Assembly: GCF_902506575.1 (NCBI RefSeq)
Contig: NZ_LR732544.1
Coordinates: 2,638,131-2,702,130, forward strand
DNA from: Streptomyces mexicanus
GTDB lineage: Bacteria > Actinomycetota > Actinomycetes > Streptomycetales > Streptomycetaceae
Reading direction: 5' to 3'
Length of the DNA stretch: 64,000 nucleotides
Both the position numbers and the translations under genes were made by a program. Shown here one piece after another: positions 37,643 through 45,977 of the stretch. The notes under the pieces were generated by a model, which saw only the letters and a program-made list of their open reading frames with translations, made no database searches and had not been told where the DNA came from. Every line of letters starts with the position of its first letter. The stretch's first letter is position 1.

Positions 37643-37827
37643 CCCACGCCCGCTGGCGCAAGAGCAGCTACAGCGACGGCAACGGCGGCAACTGCGTCGA
37701 GGTCGCCGACGGAGTCCCCGGTGTCGTGCCCGTGCGGGACAGCAAGGTGGCCCAAGGGCCTGTGCTGGTCCTCGGGGCGGCCGCCTGGGCGGAGTTCGTC
37801 CGCGCCGTGGGGGCCGTCCGCTCCTAG
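37624..37827 (+). CDS. DUF397 small protein paired with the HTH regulator
   Basis: Protein of 67 residues with ARWRKSSYSDGNGGNCVEVADG and VPVRDSKVAQGPVLVLGAAAWAEFVRAV, the DUF397 signature. It is translationally coupled to the upstream Scr1 regulator, the second such pair in the window. Its role as a modulator of the regulator is an inference from the consistent pairing. Confidence 0.9.
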   Translation: MREYDLTHARWRKSSYSDGNGGNCVEVADGVPGVVPVRDSKVAQGPVLVLGAAAWAEFVRAVGAVRS

Positions 37828-37864
37828 CCGTCCCGCCGAACCACCGCACCCCCACGGAGCCCCC

Positions 37865-38803
37865 ATGGCCCTGCCCGCGCCGCTGACCGGTGTCGTCCCG
37901 CCCGTGTGCACGCCGCTGACGCCCGAGCGGGAGGTGGACGTGGACTCGCTGCTGCGGCTGGTGGACCACCTGGTGGCGGGCGGGGTGCACGGAGTGTTCG
38001 TGCTCGGGTCGACGTCGGAGGCGGCGTTCCTGACGGACGGGCAGCGCAGGCGTGTGGTGGAGGCGGTCGTCGGCCACCTCGGCGGGCAGTTGCCGGTGCT
38101 GGCCGGGGCGATCGACATGAGCACCGCGCGGGTGCTCGACCACGTGGCCTCGGTCGCGGCGGCGGGGGCCGACGCCGTCGTCGTCACCGCCCCGTTCTAC
38201 GCCCGCGCCCAGCACCCGGCGGAGATTGCCCGCCACTACCGGCGGGTCGCGGAAAAGAGCCCGGTGCCCGTGTTCGCCTACGACATCCCGGTCTCCGTGC
38301 ACACCGGGCTGCCGGTGGACCTGGTGCTGGAGCTGGCCGCGGAGGGGGTGCTGGCCGGGCTGAAGGACTCCAGCGGTGACCTGGCCGGGTTCCGCCAGGT
38401 GGCCGGCGGGGTGCGGGCGGGGGCCGGTCCGGCCGGGTTCAGTGTGCTCACGGGGTCCGAGCTGCTGGTCGACGCGGCCCTCGCGCTGGGCGCGGACGGC
38501 GCCGTACCCGGGCTGGCCAACGTGGACCCGCACGGCTTCGTGCGCCTGTACCGGCTCGCCCGGGCGGGCGACCAGGACGGCGCCCGGGCCGAGCAGGAGC
38601 GGCTGTGCGCGCTGTTCGGCATGGTCGGCGCGGCCGACCCCGCCCGGATGGGCCCGGGGTCGGCGGCGATCGGCGCGTTCAAGGCGGCGCTGCACCTGCG
38701 GGGCGTCATCGACTGCCCGGCCACGGCGGAACCGCAGATCCCGCTGGCACCGGCGGAGGTGGAGCGGGTGCGGGCGTTCCTGGCCGCCGCCGAGCTGGTG
38801 TGA
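37865..38803 (+). CDS. DapA-family aldolase/synthase
   Basis: Class I aldolase-fold enzyme of 312 residues from the dihydrodipicolinate synthase/N-acetylneuraminate lyase superfamily. The Schiff-base lysine is K167 in GLKDSSGD; the tyrosine region is FAYDIPVSV and the substrate loop VFVLGSTSEAAFLT replaces the usual GTTGE with GSTSE. Because of that change, and because dapA proper is normally linked to other lysine genes, it may act on another 2-oxo acid. ATG at 37865 follows GGAG. It stands 37 bp after the DUF397 gene. Confidence 0.85.
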   Translation: MALPAPLTGVVPPVCTPLTPEREVDVDSLLRLVDHLVAGGVHGVFVLGSTSEAAFLTDGQRRRVVEAVVGHLGGQLPVLAGAIDMSTARVLDHVASVAAAGADAVVVTAPFYARAQHPAEIARHYRRVAEKSPVPVFAYDIPVSVHTGLPVDLVLELAAEGVLAGLKDSSGDLAGFRQVAGGVRAGAGPAGFSVLTGSELLVDAALALGADGAVPGLANVDPHGFVRLYRLARAGDQDGARAEQERLCALFGMVGAADPARMGPGSAAIGAFKAALHLRGVIDCPATAEPQIPLAPAEVERVRAFLAAAELV

Positions 38804-38815
38804 GGGTGGCGGCCC

Positions 38816-39997
38816 TCATTCGCCGCTGTCCACCATCCAGGTGTCGCCCTCCTCGTCGTCCACGCGCGTCTCCAGCTCGCGCAGGGTCATGCCCGCCTCC
38901 CACAGCTCCCGGAAGCGCTTCATGCGGTCCTGGACGTGGTTCTGCCGGGCGATGAGCCGGGTGCGGACGTTGACGTCGCGCAGGTCCTGGTCGATCTCGA
39001 AGGAGACGGCCTCGTCGTAGACGATGAAGTCGTTGGTGGTGCCGCGCTGGAGGTGCGGCGGCAGCTCGGGCAGCACCGACACGCGCACGCCGATGCCCAG
39101 CAGCTCCTGCTCCTCGCACAGCCGCAGCAGCCGGTCGTCCAGTTCCCGCGCGCTCTCCACCAGGAACACCCGGCGCACCGGCACCCCGCGCTCCTCGATC
39201 GCCTCCTGCTGGCCCTGGAGATAGCGGCTGGCGGGCTCGCTCTCCCAGAACTGCCGGTCGACGGAGGTGCTGGTGGCGCAGATGGACTGCTCGGCGGCGC
39301 GGGTCAGGGAGAGCATCCAGTCGTGGTTCTCGCCGGGGCACTCCGCGCTCAGCGAGGTGAGGTCCGTCAGGTGCCCGACGACCCGCCGCATCTCCAGCCG
39401 GACGAACGTGTGCAGGATCGACGGCCCGGGCGCCAGCACCTCGGCGAAGCGGTCGGCCAGGTCCGGCACGCTGCCGTCCACGCTGACCAGGGCCTGCTGG
39501 GCGCGGGACTCGGCGTCCTGCCGCTCCTGGGCGAAACGGCTCTCGATCAGCCGCGTGATGTCCTGCGTGTGCCGGGTGAGGACCTCCCGGACGGTGGCGG
39601 CGGTCTCGGCCGGTGTGCTCTCCGCCCGCCGGGCCCGCTCGGCCAGTTGCCGGGCCTCCTCCTGTGTCTGCCGGGCGTGTTCCCGGCTCTGCCGTGCCTG
39701 CTCCGCCAGCCGCCGGTCCACGCCCAGCACGTGCTGGGCCGCCACCGCGCCGGCCGCGCACAGCAGCGCGGCCAGGAACTGCCGCAGCGCACTGCCGTGC
39801 GGGGCGAGCAGCGCGGCGACGCACCAGAGCAGGGCGCCGAGGAGCACGCCGACCGCGCCGCGCCGCAGCCACAGCTCCCGCCCGGGGTGCGCGGGCGCGG
39901 CGGCGGGCGTGGGCGAGCGTCCGGTCAGGGCGGGTGGGTCGGTGGTGCCGGGTGTGCCGGCCGTGTCGTCGGGCCGGGGTGACGGTGCCGTGCTCAT
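38816..39997 (-). CDS. Membrane/coiled-coil protein at the end of the SCO2521-2525 locus, unknown function
   Basis: Protein of 393 residues. After a disordered Pro/Ala-rich start come two hydrophobic segments (about residues 46-64 and 70-88), then a coiled coil (RRLAEQARQSREHARQTQEEARQLAERARRAES, about 95-130). The C-terminal half contains SICATSTSVDRQFWESEPASRYLQGQQEAIEERGVPVRRVFLVESARELDDRLLRL, then GIGVRVSVLP and TTNDFIVYDEAVSFEID, a pattern like the phospholipase D-type or DUF6879-like fold without a canonical HKD motif. It follows the SCO2521-type gene by 83 bp on the same strand. Start ATG ending at 39997 follows GGGGAG. Whether it belongs to that system is not known. Confidence 0.7.
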   Translation of the reverse strand: MSTAPSPRPDDTAGTPGTTDPPALTGRSPTPAAAPAHPGRELWLRRGAVGVLLGALLWCVAALLAPHGSALRQFLAALLCAAGAVAAQHVLGVDRRLAEQARQSREHARQTQEEARQLAERARRAESTPAETAATVREVLTRHTQDITRLIESRFAQERQDAESRAQQALVSVDGSVPDLADRFAEVLAPGPSILHTFVRLEMRRVVGHLTDLTSLSAECPGENHDWMLSLTRAAEQSICATSTSVDRQFWESEPASRYLQGQQEAIEERGVPVRRVFLVESARELDDRLLRLCEEQELLGIGVRVSVLPELPPHLQRGTTNDFIVYDEAVSFEIDQDLRDVNVRTRLIARQNHVQDRMKRFRELWEAGMTLRELETRVDDEEGDTWMVDSGE

Positions 39998-40040
39998 CTC
40001 GCTTCTCCCCCCGTCGGGATGCGCATCGGATCGGGACTGC

Positions 40041-40096
40041 GGGTGCGTCCGGTCAGGAACCGGGCGCCGGGTGCGTCCGGTCAGGAAGCGGGCTCC
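40041..40096. repeat. 28-bp tandem duplication at the 3' end of the SCO2521-family gene
   Basis: 40041-40068 and 40069-40096 match at 26 of 28 positions; GGGTGCGTCCGGTCAGGAA is common to both. The second copy carries the stop codon (40081-40083) of the 336-residue gene, so the copy at 40041 is a downstream echo of the gene end. Confidence 0.85.
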
Positions 40097-41091
40097 ACCT
40101 CCCGGTGCACCGAGGCGATCGCGTGCAGCGTCAGCTGGTCGCGGATGCGCTGGACGAGCGTCCGCCACTGGCGGGTGAAGCCGGGGCTCTCCTCCAGCGC
40201 CTCCCACAGCGGGGCCAGCTCCTTGGCCACCCGGGCCCGGGGCATCCACAGGTGCAGCAGGTGGTCCACGGCGGGCCGCAGCGCGGTGACGACGGCGGGT
40301 CGCTGCGGCGCCGCCACGGGTCTGCGGCGCGCGGGCGGCGCGCCCAGGCTGATGCCGTCCAGCAGGCGCACCACCGTGGTGAGCAGCCAGTCGTGCAGGG
40401 CGAGGTCGTCGCAGAGCCCGGCGATGTCCGCGCTCGGGGTGCCCCCGGGGACCCGCAGCCGCACGGTGCGCAGCTCGTCCGCGGCCAGGGTGAACCGTTC
40501 GATCGAGGGGCCCTCGTCCCCTTCGGCGGGCAGGGCGACCCAGCGCAGCCGGGTGGGGCGCGAGCGCAGGGGCGGACTGTGGTCGAGCAGGGGGTGGCGC
40601 AGCAGGCGGGTGAGCAGGCCGTCGGCGATCAGGCCCACGTCCAGGTCGCCGGGGCGTCCGCCGTCGAGGACGCCCTGTGCGACGGCCTCGTGGGGCAGTT
40701 TCCCCAGCGGCTCGACCATGCCGGGCCGTACCAGGTAGTGGCCCCAGGGCCGGCGCTGGTCGGGTCCGGTGGCGGGCATCCGGGCGTAGGCGGAGGTCTG
40801 CAGGACGCGGCCCTCGGTCAGCGCGGCGCGCGCGGCGACCGTGCCCACGGCGCGGACGCGGGCGCCGTTCGCGCTGGGCAGCGGGCAGTCGACGCCGGTG
40901 AGGGTGTCGGGGGAACGCGCGTAGAGGTTGGGGCGTTCGGAGAGCAGGACGCGTTCGTCGGCGCGCAGGGCGAGCAGGGCGGCGGCGGAGCGGATGTCGA
41001 GGGCCTGCCGGGTGGGCAGCAGGCAGGTGCGGACCTCGCCGCAGGCGAGCACGGCGGGCGGTGTGGTGTCCTGCTGCCTCGGGGCCGCCAT
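40081..41091 (-). CDS. SCO2521 family protein, unknown function
   Basis: Protein of 336 residues that I recognise as the family known in public annotation as SCO2521, without assigned function. Visible features: LACGEVRTCLLPTRQALDIRSAAALLALRADERVLLSERPNLYARSPDTLTGVDCPLPS near the N terminus, RRPWGHYLVRPGMVEPLGKLP in the middle and a helical C-terminal half. No nucleotide-binding, metal or membrane motif is seen. It starts one base after the stop of the SCO2522-family gene (TGACATG), so it is the fifth gene of a tightly coupled operon. Confidence 0.8.
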   Translation of the reverse strand: MAAPRQQDTTPPAVLACGEVRTCLLPTRQALDIRSAAALLALRADERVLLSERPNLYARSPDTLTGVDCPLPSANGARVRAVGTVAARAALTEGRVLQTSAYARMPATGPDQRRPWGHYLVRPGMVEPLGKLPHEAVAQGVLDGGRPGDLDVGLIADGLLTRLLRHPLLDHSPPLRSRPTRLRWVALPAEGDEGPSIERFTLAADELRTVRLRVPGGTPSADIAGLCDDLALHDWLLTTVVRLLDGISLGAPPARRRPVAAPQRPAVVTALRPAVDHLLHLWMPRARVAKELAPLWEALEESPGFTRQWRTLVQRIRDQLTLHAIASVHREVEPAS

Positions 41092-41092
41092 G

Positions 41093-42058
41093 TCAGGGTC
41101 CCGCGTAGAAGACGTAGGAGACGCGGTCGGCCACCGAGTCGGGGACGTCCAGGTGCTCGCGGGCGGAGCGCTCCGCGACCTGGTGCAGGGCCGCCCGGTC
41201 CACCTCGATCTGGTCCAGGACGACCCGGACGGCGTGTTCCACCGGCAGGAACCGATTGGGCAGCACCGAACAGGTCCGGTACGCGGCGAACGGATCGGCC
41301 CGCGGGTTGAGCCGGACGAGCGCGGGCAGCTCGTCCCAGTCGTCGGGGAAGCCGCCGGCGGGGTGCGGGTGGGGCGTGAAGACGGGGTCGCCCTCGTGGC
41401 GCAGCAGCCCGAGGCGGCCCAGCTGCCAGACCGCGGCGAGGAACGGGCAGGACCAGGTGCGGTGCCCGTCGGCGTCCTCGCTCCACATCTCCACGTCCAG
41501 GAAGACGGAGTGGCGCCGGGCCGCGGTCTCCTGGGGCGGCTGCCAGGCGGCGGCCGTCTTCATCGCCTGCGGGGTGCGGGCGACGGGGCTGCGCTCGCCG
41601 TTGGCCAGCCAGCCGGTCTGCGCGGCCGGCGGCCGGTTGCCGTAGGAGCCGGGCGGCGGCGACTCCACGATGCGGCCCGCCACCGCCTCGGCGACGGGCA
41701 CCTTGCCGGCGACCGCGCAGCCGGACTCGCGGGCCAGGTAGTCGACTTCCAGACCGGCCCGGTCGGCCTCGTCCAGCAGCAGCGGGACGAGTTCGGCCGG
41801 GGTGGAGAAGCGGGTGAAGTAGTCGTCGATGAGGAAGCAGGTGCTGATGCGGGGGCGCCTGCCGCCGGTGCGGGCCGCCGCCGCGGCGCGCGCGGCCTCC
41901 ACCCACGGGCGGACCTGCGCGAAGTGCTCGCGCAGGCGGGCGGGTCCGGCCTCGAAGTCCTCCATGTACAGGTGGCCCAGCTCCAGCGAGAGGTGGGACA
42001 GCGGCACCGCCTGGGTGCGCGGGTCGGCGGCCGTCTCACGGAACACTGCCTCGGTCAT
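41093..42058 (-). CDS. SCO2522 family protein, unknown function
   Basis: Protein of 321 residues. The N-terminal half is LSHLSLELGHLYMEDFEAGPARLREHFAQVRPWVEAAR followed by ISTCFLIDDYFTRFSTPAELVPLLLDEADRAGLEVDYLARESGCA; acidic FLIDDYF could be part of an active site or binding face. A conserved WSCPFLAAVWQLGRLGLLR stretch follows. No known domain was recognised. Its ATG overlaps the stop of the P-loop gene in ATGA. The family name is from public annotation of the S. coelicolor locus. Confidence 0.8.
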   Translation of the reverse strand: MTEAVFRETAADPRTQAVPLSHLSLELGHLYMEDFEAGPARLREHFAQVRPWVEAARAAAAARTGGRRPRISTCFLIDDYFTRFSTPAELVPLLLDEADRAGLEVDYLARESGCAVAGKVPVAEAVAGRIVESPPPGSYGNRPPAAQTGWLANGERSPVARTPQAMKTAAAWQPPQETAARRHSVFLDVEMWSEDADGHRTWSCPFLAAVWQLGRLGLLRHEGDPVFTPHPHPAGGFPDDWDELPALVRLNPRADPFAAYRTCSVLPNRFLPVEHAVRVVLDQIEVDRAALHQVAERSAREHLDVPDSVADRVSYVFYAGP

Positions 42059-42972
42059 GGCCGCCCCCAGTAGGCGTCGTCCGTCAGGCGCAGCGCGATC
42101 TCCTCCAGCGCCTCCAGTGTCTCCTTGTTCGCGATCTGCGTGGCGAGCACGTCCTCCTCGGTGATCAGCTGCTCGCGCCACTGCAGGATCGGCTCCAGCG
42201 GGACGACGCCGAGCACGACGCTGTCCCCGATGCGCTGTTCGGCGGCGAGCCGGCGCAGCGCCTCGTCGCAGGCCTGCATCCAGGCGGCCTGGGCGGGCGA
42301 GCCGTGCGACCACAGCGGGGACTCCGGGTCGGGCACGGCGGCCCGCACGAAGCGGATCGCGGCCCGCAGGGCGTCCTCGTCATGGCCGCGCGCGACGCCG
42401 CCGGCGATGATGCCGTGCTCCTTGTGGACGAGCCCGGAGGCGGCGATGACGTGCTGGCGGGTCCAGCGGTGGAAGACCAGCCAGCGGAAGGGGACGCTGC
42501 GCATCCGCGGGTGGGCGGTGGCGGCCAGCACCATGTCCACGGCGTAGCTGCGGCCGGCGCTGAGGTCCACCATGATCAGGTCGAACTCGCTGTGGAGCCG
42601 CAGCAGCAGGTCGATGCAGCGCTCCAGCGCGTCCTCGCCGGTGGCGAACTCGCCGCCGCCCGCGTCGCCCGGCAGCAGGACCAGGCGGCCGGACTGGTTG
42701 GGCCGGGCGCGCAGCAGCGGGTGCTCGGTCTGCCGCCAGACGTCGATCCGGGCGGGTTCGGCGACCTCGCCCTCCAGGTAGGAGTGCAGGCCGCGGTCCT
42801 CGGTGCCGCGCATCGCGCCGGGCACGTCGAAGACGGCGGCGGCGGTCGGCGAGCCGAAGTCGAAGTCCACGTACGCCACGTGGTCGCCGGCCAGGGCGCG
42901 CTGGTAGGCCAGGTTGGCGCTGGTCACCGAGCGGCCCGTGCCTCCCTTGTCGGAGGCGGCGAAGACGAGCAC
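42055..42972 (-). CDS. SCO2523 family variant P-loop ATPase (ParA/MinD-like)
   Basis: Protein of 305 residues with a deviant Walker A at residues 9-15, KGGTGRS: the signature lysine K9 of ParA/MinD proteins is kept but the usual GKT/GKS lysine is arginine (R14). VAYVDFDFGSPTAA (35-44) and FDLIMVDLSAGRS correspond to the A-prime and Walker B regions. ParA-like ATPases position or assemble other components, so this is the likely motor or switch of the operon; whether it hydrolyses ATP with R14 is open. It sits three bases after the SCO2524-family stop and overlaps the SCO2522-family start by four. Confidence 0.88.
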   Translation of the reverse strand: MLVFAASDKGGTGRSVTSANLAYQRALAGDHVAYVDFDFGSPTAAAVFDVPGAMRGTEDRGLHSYLEGEVAEPARIDVWRQTEHPLLRARPNQSGRLVLLPGDAGGGEFATGEDALERCIDLLLRLHSEFDLIMVDLSAGRSYAVDMVLAATAHPRMRSVPFRWLVFHRWTRQHVIAASGLVHKEHGIIAGGVARGHDEDALRAAIRFVRAAVPDPESPLWSHGSPAQAAWMQACDEALRRLAAEQRIGDSVVLGVVPLEPILQWREQLITEEDVLATQIANKETLEALEEIALRLTDDAYWGRP

Positions 42973-42975
42973 GGC

Positions 42976-44820
42976 TCACACCTCCTGCGCGGCGGCGCTT
43001 CTGGCCTGGGCCAGGGGGTCGAGTTCCTGGAGCACCGGCAGGGCCAGGGCGAAGGCGGTGGCGGGCCGCTCGTCGAGGAGGCTGCGGGCGTGGTCCAGGC
43101 GGCTTTCGATGCTGCGCATGGCGCGGCTGCGGCTGCCGTCGGCGGTGGCGGAGGCCTCCAGCTGCTCCTTGCCGAACAGGTGGGTGGCCTCGCTGAGCAG
43201 TTCCCGGGCCAGCTGGGCCAGTTCCGGGCTGCGGATGGGCTGCTGCTCGTAGAGGTTGCGGGCGGCCACCAGGCATTCGGTGACGCGTTCGGTGATGCTC
43301 CAGGACAGGCGCGGGCCGATGCCGCGGGCGTCGGGGTAGACGGTGCGCACGTCGTCCCACAGGCCGGTGCCCTCGCCGTCCTCGATCCGCCGCTTCCACA
43401 GGTGTTCGAAGGTCTGCTCGGCCAGCCGCAGCAGCCGGTCCTGGGCGCCGATGTTCCGGGAGAGCGCGGCGAGCTGGACGGTCCGTTTGAGCAGCTGGGC
43501 GGAGAAGTCCGTCATCCGCCACTGCAGCAGGCCGCCGGAGCGCTCGGAGCCGGCCAGCGGCATGAGCACGCCCGGGTTGTGCAGGCCGATGACCGGGTCG
43601 CGCCGGGTCATGCGGCTGGTGATCCGGCCGCGCTCGGCGAGGCGTTCCATGACGGCGACGGTGCGGGTGAGGTCGTCGTCGGTGGCCTTGCGGCGGATCA
43701 GGTCGTGGACGAGGATCGCGGCGACGGTCAGCGAGAAGTACTCGGACTCCAGCCGCAGGCCGGTGGTCTGCCAGGGCAGGTCCTCCAGGGGCCAGCGGTC
43801 CGGGCCGAACCGGGCGACGGCCGACCAGTACTGCTGGCTCAGCTCCCAGCGCAGCCGCAGCGCCTCGGCGAGCTTCTGCTGGTCGGCGTCGAGCAGGCCC
43901 AGGGTCAGGGTGCGCTCGGAGAACAGGTCCTGGATGCCGTCCAGGGCGACGACGGTGAAGTACACGTACGGCAGCCGGTCGGCGATGCCGTCGGGCTGCC
44001 CGGGGACCTGGACGTCGAGGTCGGTGACCTGGGGCGCGTCGCGCACGATGCCCCACGCCCAGCCGCACTCGAAGAGCTGGCTCTCGTCCCGGATGGCCTC
44101 GTCGACCTGGATGCCGCGGGTGAGGCTTTCGATGATGGTGGCGCGCAGCGGGCGGAAGCGGCGGGAGAACTGCTGCAGCACGGCCCGGTCGGACTGTCTG
44201 CGCTGCCCGATGACCTCGATCAGGCGGCGGCCCTGTTCGGACTCGGCGTCGAAGACGTTGACGGTGAAGGAGCGCAGCAGGCTGATCATCGCGGCGGTCA
44301 GCCGGGTGCTGGTGGCCTCCCGCAGCTCGGCGACGGCCTTGTGCACCTCGGGGCGGGTGGTGGTGGTCTCGTAGACCTTGAGGAAGCCGAGGGTGGCCAG
44401 GCACAGCGTGACGGACATCGAGTAGGAGTCCACCACGCCTAACTGGCTCTGGTCGTGGGTGAGCTCGGCGGCCGGGTCGGCGGGTTTGAAGTAGTGGCCG
44501 CCGGCGAAGGTGGGGCTGTCGTCGGGGCCGGTGTGGGTGCGCATGAACTGGGTCAGCGCGGTGACCAGGTTGGGCGGGATCTCCAGGCGGCTGCCGACGC
44601 CCTCCAGGGCGCGCAGCACGTCCCGCTCGGTGGTGTCGGGCTGGTCCAGGCGGAAGGCGGGGACCTCGGTGGCGGGGTACAGCAGGCACAGCAGGCGCTC
44701 GGCGTCGGCGACGCTGCTCAGCCCGTCGGTGTCCCCCCGGACGAGCTTTCCGTCGTCGAACGAGTGGCGGGCCGTGGCCCGCCAGATCTCCAGCAGGTGC
44801 TGACGCGGCTTGATCTGCAT
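42976..44820 (-). CDS. SCO2524 family protein, large helical protein of unknown function
   Basis: Protein of 614 residues beginning MQIKPRQHLLEIWRATARHSFDDGKLVRGDTDGLSSVADAERLLCLLYPATEVPAFRLDQPD. The next parts are mostly helical, with conserved-looking FAGGHYFKPADP, LGVVDSYSMSVTLCLATLGFLKVY and EYFSLTVAAILVHDLIRRKA. No signal peptide, clear membrane span or catalytic motif was recognised. It is the second gene of the operon, 55 bp after the methyltransferase gene, and the largest component, so it may be a scaffold or effector. The ATG ending at 44820 follows GAGGGG. Confidence 0.82.
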   Translation of the reverse strand: MQIKPRQHLLEIWRATARHSFDDGKLVRGDTDGLSSVADAERLLCLLYPATEVPAFRLDQPDTTERDVLRALEGVGSRLEIPPNLVTALTQFMRTHTGPDDSPTFAGGHYFKPADPAAELTHDQSQLGVVDSYSMSVTLCLATLGFLKVYETTTTRPEVHKAVAELREATSTRLTAAMISLLRSFTVNVFDAESEQGRRLIEVIGQRRQSDRAVLQQFSRRFRPLRATIIESLTRGIQVDEAIRDESQLFECGWAWGIVRDAPQVTDLDVQVPGQPDGIADRLPYVYFTVVALDGIQDLFSERTLTLGLLDADQQKLAEALRLRWELSQQYWSAVARFGPDRWPLEDLPWQTTGLRLESEYFSLTVAAILVHDLIRRKATDDDLTRTVAVMERLAERGRITSRMTRRDPVIGLHNPGVLMPLAGSERSGGLLQWRMTDFSAQLLKRTVQLAALSRNIGAQDRLLRLAEQTFEHLWKRRIEDGEGTGLWDDVRTVYPDARGIGPRLSWSITERVTECLVAARNLYEQQPIRSPELAQLARELLSEATHLFGKEQLEASATADGSRSRAMRSIESRLDHARSLLDERPATAFALALPVLQELDPLAQARSAAAQEV

Positions 44821-44875
44821 CCCCGAACCCCTCGCACAGATCTCGTTGCCCTGTGTGCAGTCATGGTCCCCGCTC

Positions 44876-45628
44876 CTAGGGAGTGGCAATCGCCGAGTTG
44901 CGCCGCCCGAGGGCGAGGAGGATGCCCTCGTGTCCCGGGCGCACCGTGTGCTGCAGATCGTGGATCTCCAGCTCGGCGGCGTACGGTGTCAGGCTCTCCC
45001 TGGCCCGGCTTTCGTTCACCCGGTAGGCAGGGTAGCGGTGTTCGCCCACTTGGTACCCCTGCGATTCCTTCATGAAGGCGACGGCGAAGGGTGCCGCCGG
45101 GTTGAGGGCGTTCATGAAGCACCGCACGCCCCGCTGGAACTCCTCGGGGCACTCGGACATCGAGTCGGCGACGAAGAACATCGTGCCGACGTCCCAGCGG
45201 CGCTGTCCGTCCAGGTCGAAGAGGTTGGCCCGCTCCACCCGGACGATCTCGCCGACCGTGCTGTGCGGGTCGAGGCCGCGGTAGGCGGGGGCCCCGCGCA
45301 GCTCGTTCCAGAAGGCGTCCCAGGTCGCGTCGAGTCCGCCGGGGGAGGTCTGCCGCTCCAGGTAGGCCACGTTCGGGGGCGCGTACTCCAGCAGCAGGAC
45401 CTTCTCGCACCAGGGCAGCATGGACAGCGCCGGATACAGGTTGGCGCCGGCCCCGACGTCGACTCCTCTGGCCGAGTGCGGGGCGGTGGCGGCGAAACAG
45501 CGGCTGAAGTGGTCGCGCAGCAGCCGCACGATCTTCAGGTCGACTTCGAGGGGGGTGCGGTAGTTGTTGTCGACGTACACCTCGGGATCGAACTTCGACC
45601 ACGGTGCGTCAGCGTTGCGATCCATCAT
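44876..45628 (-). CDS. SCO2525 family SAM-dependent methyltransferase
   Basis: Methyltransferase of about 250 residues and first gene of the operon. The SAM site reads GVDVGAGANLYPALSMLPWCEKVLLLEYAPPNVAYLERQ, closest in style to the NNMT/PNMT family that methylates small amines; NLFDLDGQRRWDVGTMFFVADSMSECPEEFQRGVRCFMNAL is the post-motif region. The substrate is unknown. Start is uncertain among ATG codons ending at 45646, 45628 and 45625; the pair at 45628/45625 is preceded by GCAGGG. Its promoter must lie in the 349 bp shared with the divergent acetyltransferase. Confidence 0.88.
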   Translation of the reverse strand: MMDRNADAPWSKFDPEVYVDNNYRTPLEVDLKIVRLLRDHFSRCFAATAPHSARGVDVGAGANLYPALSMLPWCEKVLLLEYAPPNVAYLERQTSPGGLDATWDAFWNELRGAPAYRGLDPHSTVGEIVRVERANLFDLDGQRRWDVGTMFFVADSMSECPEEFQRGVRCFMNALNPAAPFAVAFMKESQGYQVGEHRYPAYRVNESRARESLTPYAAELEIHDLQHTVRPGHEGILLALGRRNSAIATP

Positions 45629-45977
45629 CACCCTGCCGCGTTCCATTCGTGTCGGTGAGCCGCGCGAGCCGGACCGTGCGCGTCCCGTGGGTGTCGGCGG
45701 CCCGGACCGGTACGCCGCCGTTCCCCGCACGGTAGGCCGCGAGGGCACGCGCAGACAGCCGGGAATGCGCCAGTCCAGATCAGCCGGAAGCACCCCGGCG
45801 CACGTCGGCGCACGTCGGCACGCTCGAACTCGCCCTTGCGGGCAGGGAGTTGGGCGCTCACTCTAGTCAGAAGGTGCCGCCGACCGCCACCACGGTTTCT
45901 TCATTCCTTCGGGTGTATCGAGCAGGTGCCCGCCGAGTTGACGTCCGCACGATCCGCACGTCCTCACTGGGGGTGGC
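45629..45977. other. Divergent promoter region between the SCO2525-type operon and the GNAT gene
   Basis: 349 bp without a supported gene. It includes 2.5 copies of a 10-bp repeat CGCACGTCGG near 45799-45822 and, close to the acetyltransferase, TTGACG near 45939 as a -35 candidate for that gene. An open frame of the methyltransferase extends into it but without homology. Confidence 0.45.

Noticed and set aside
40010..40100. Start of a CRISPR-like or larger repeat array
   Set aside because: Only two adjacent copies exist without spacers; it is a simple tandem duplication.
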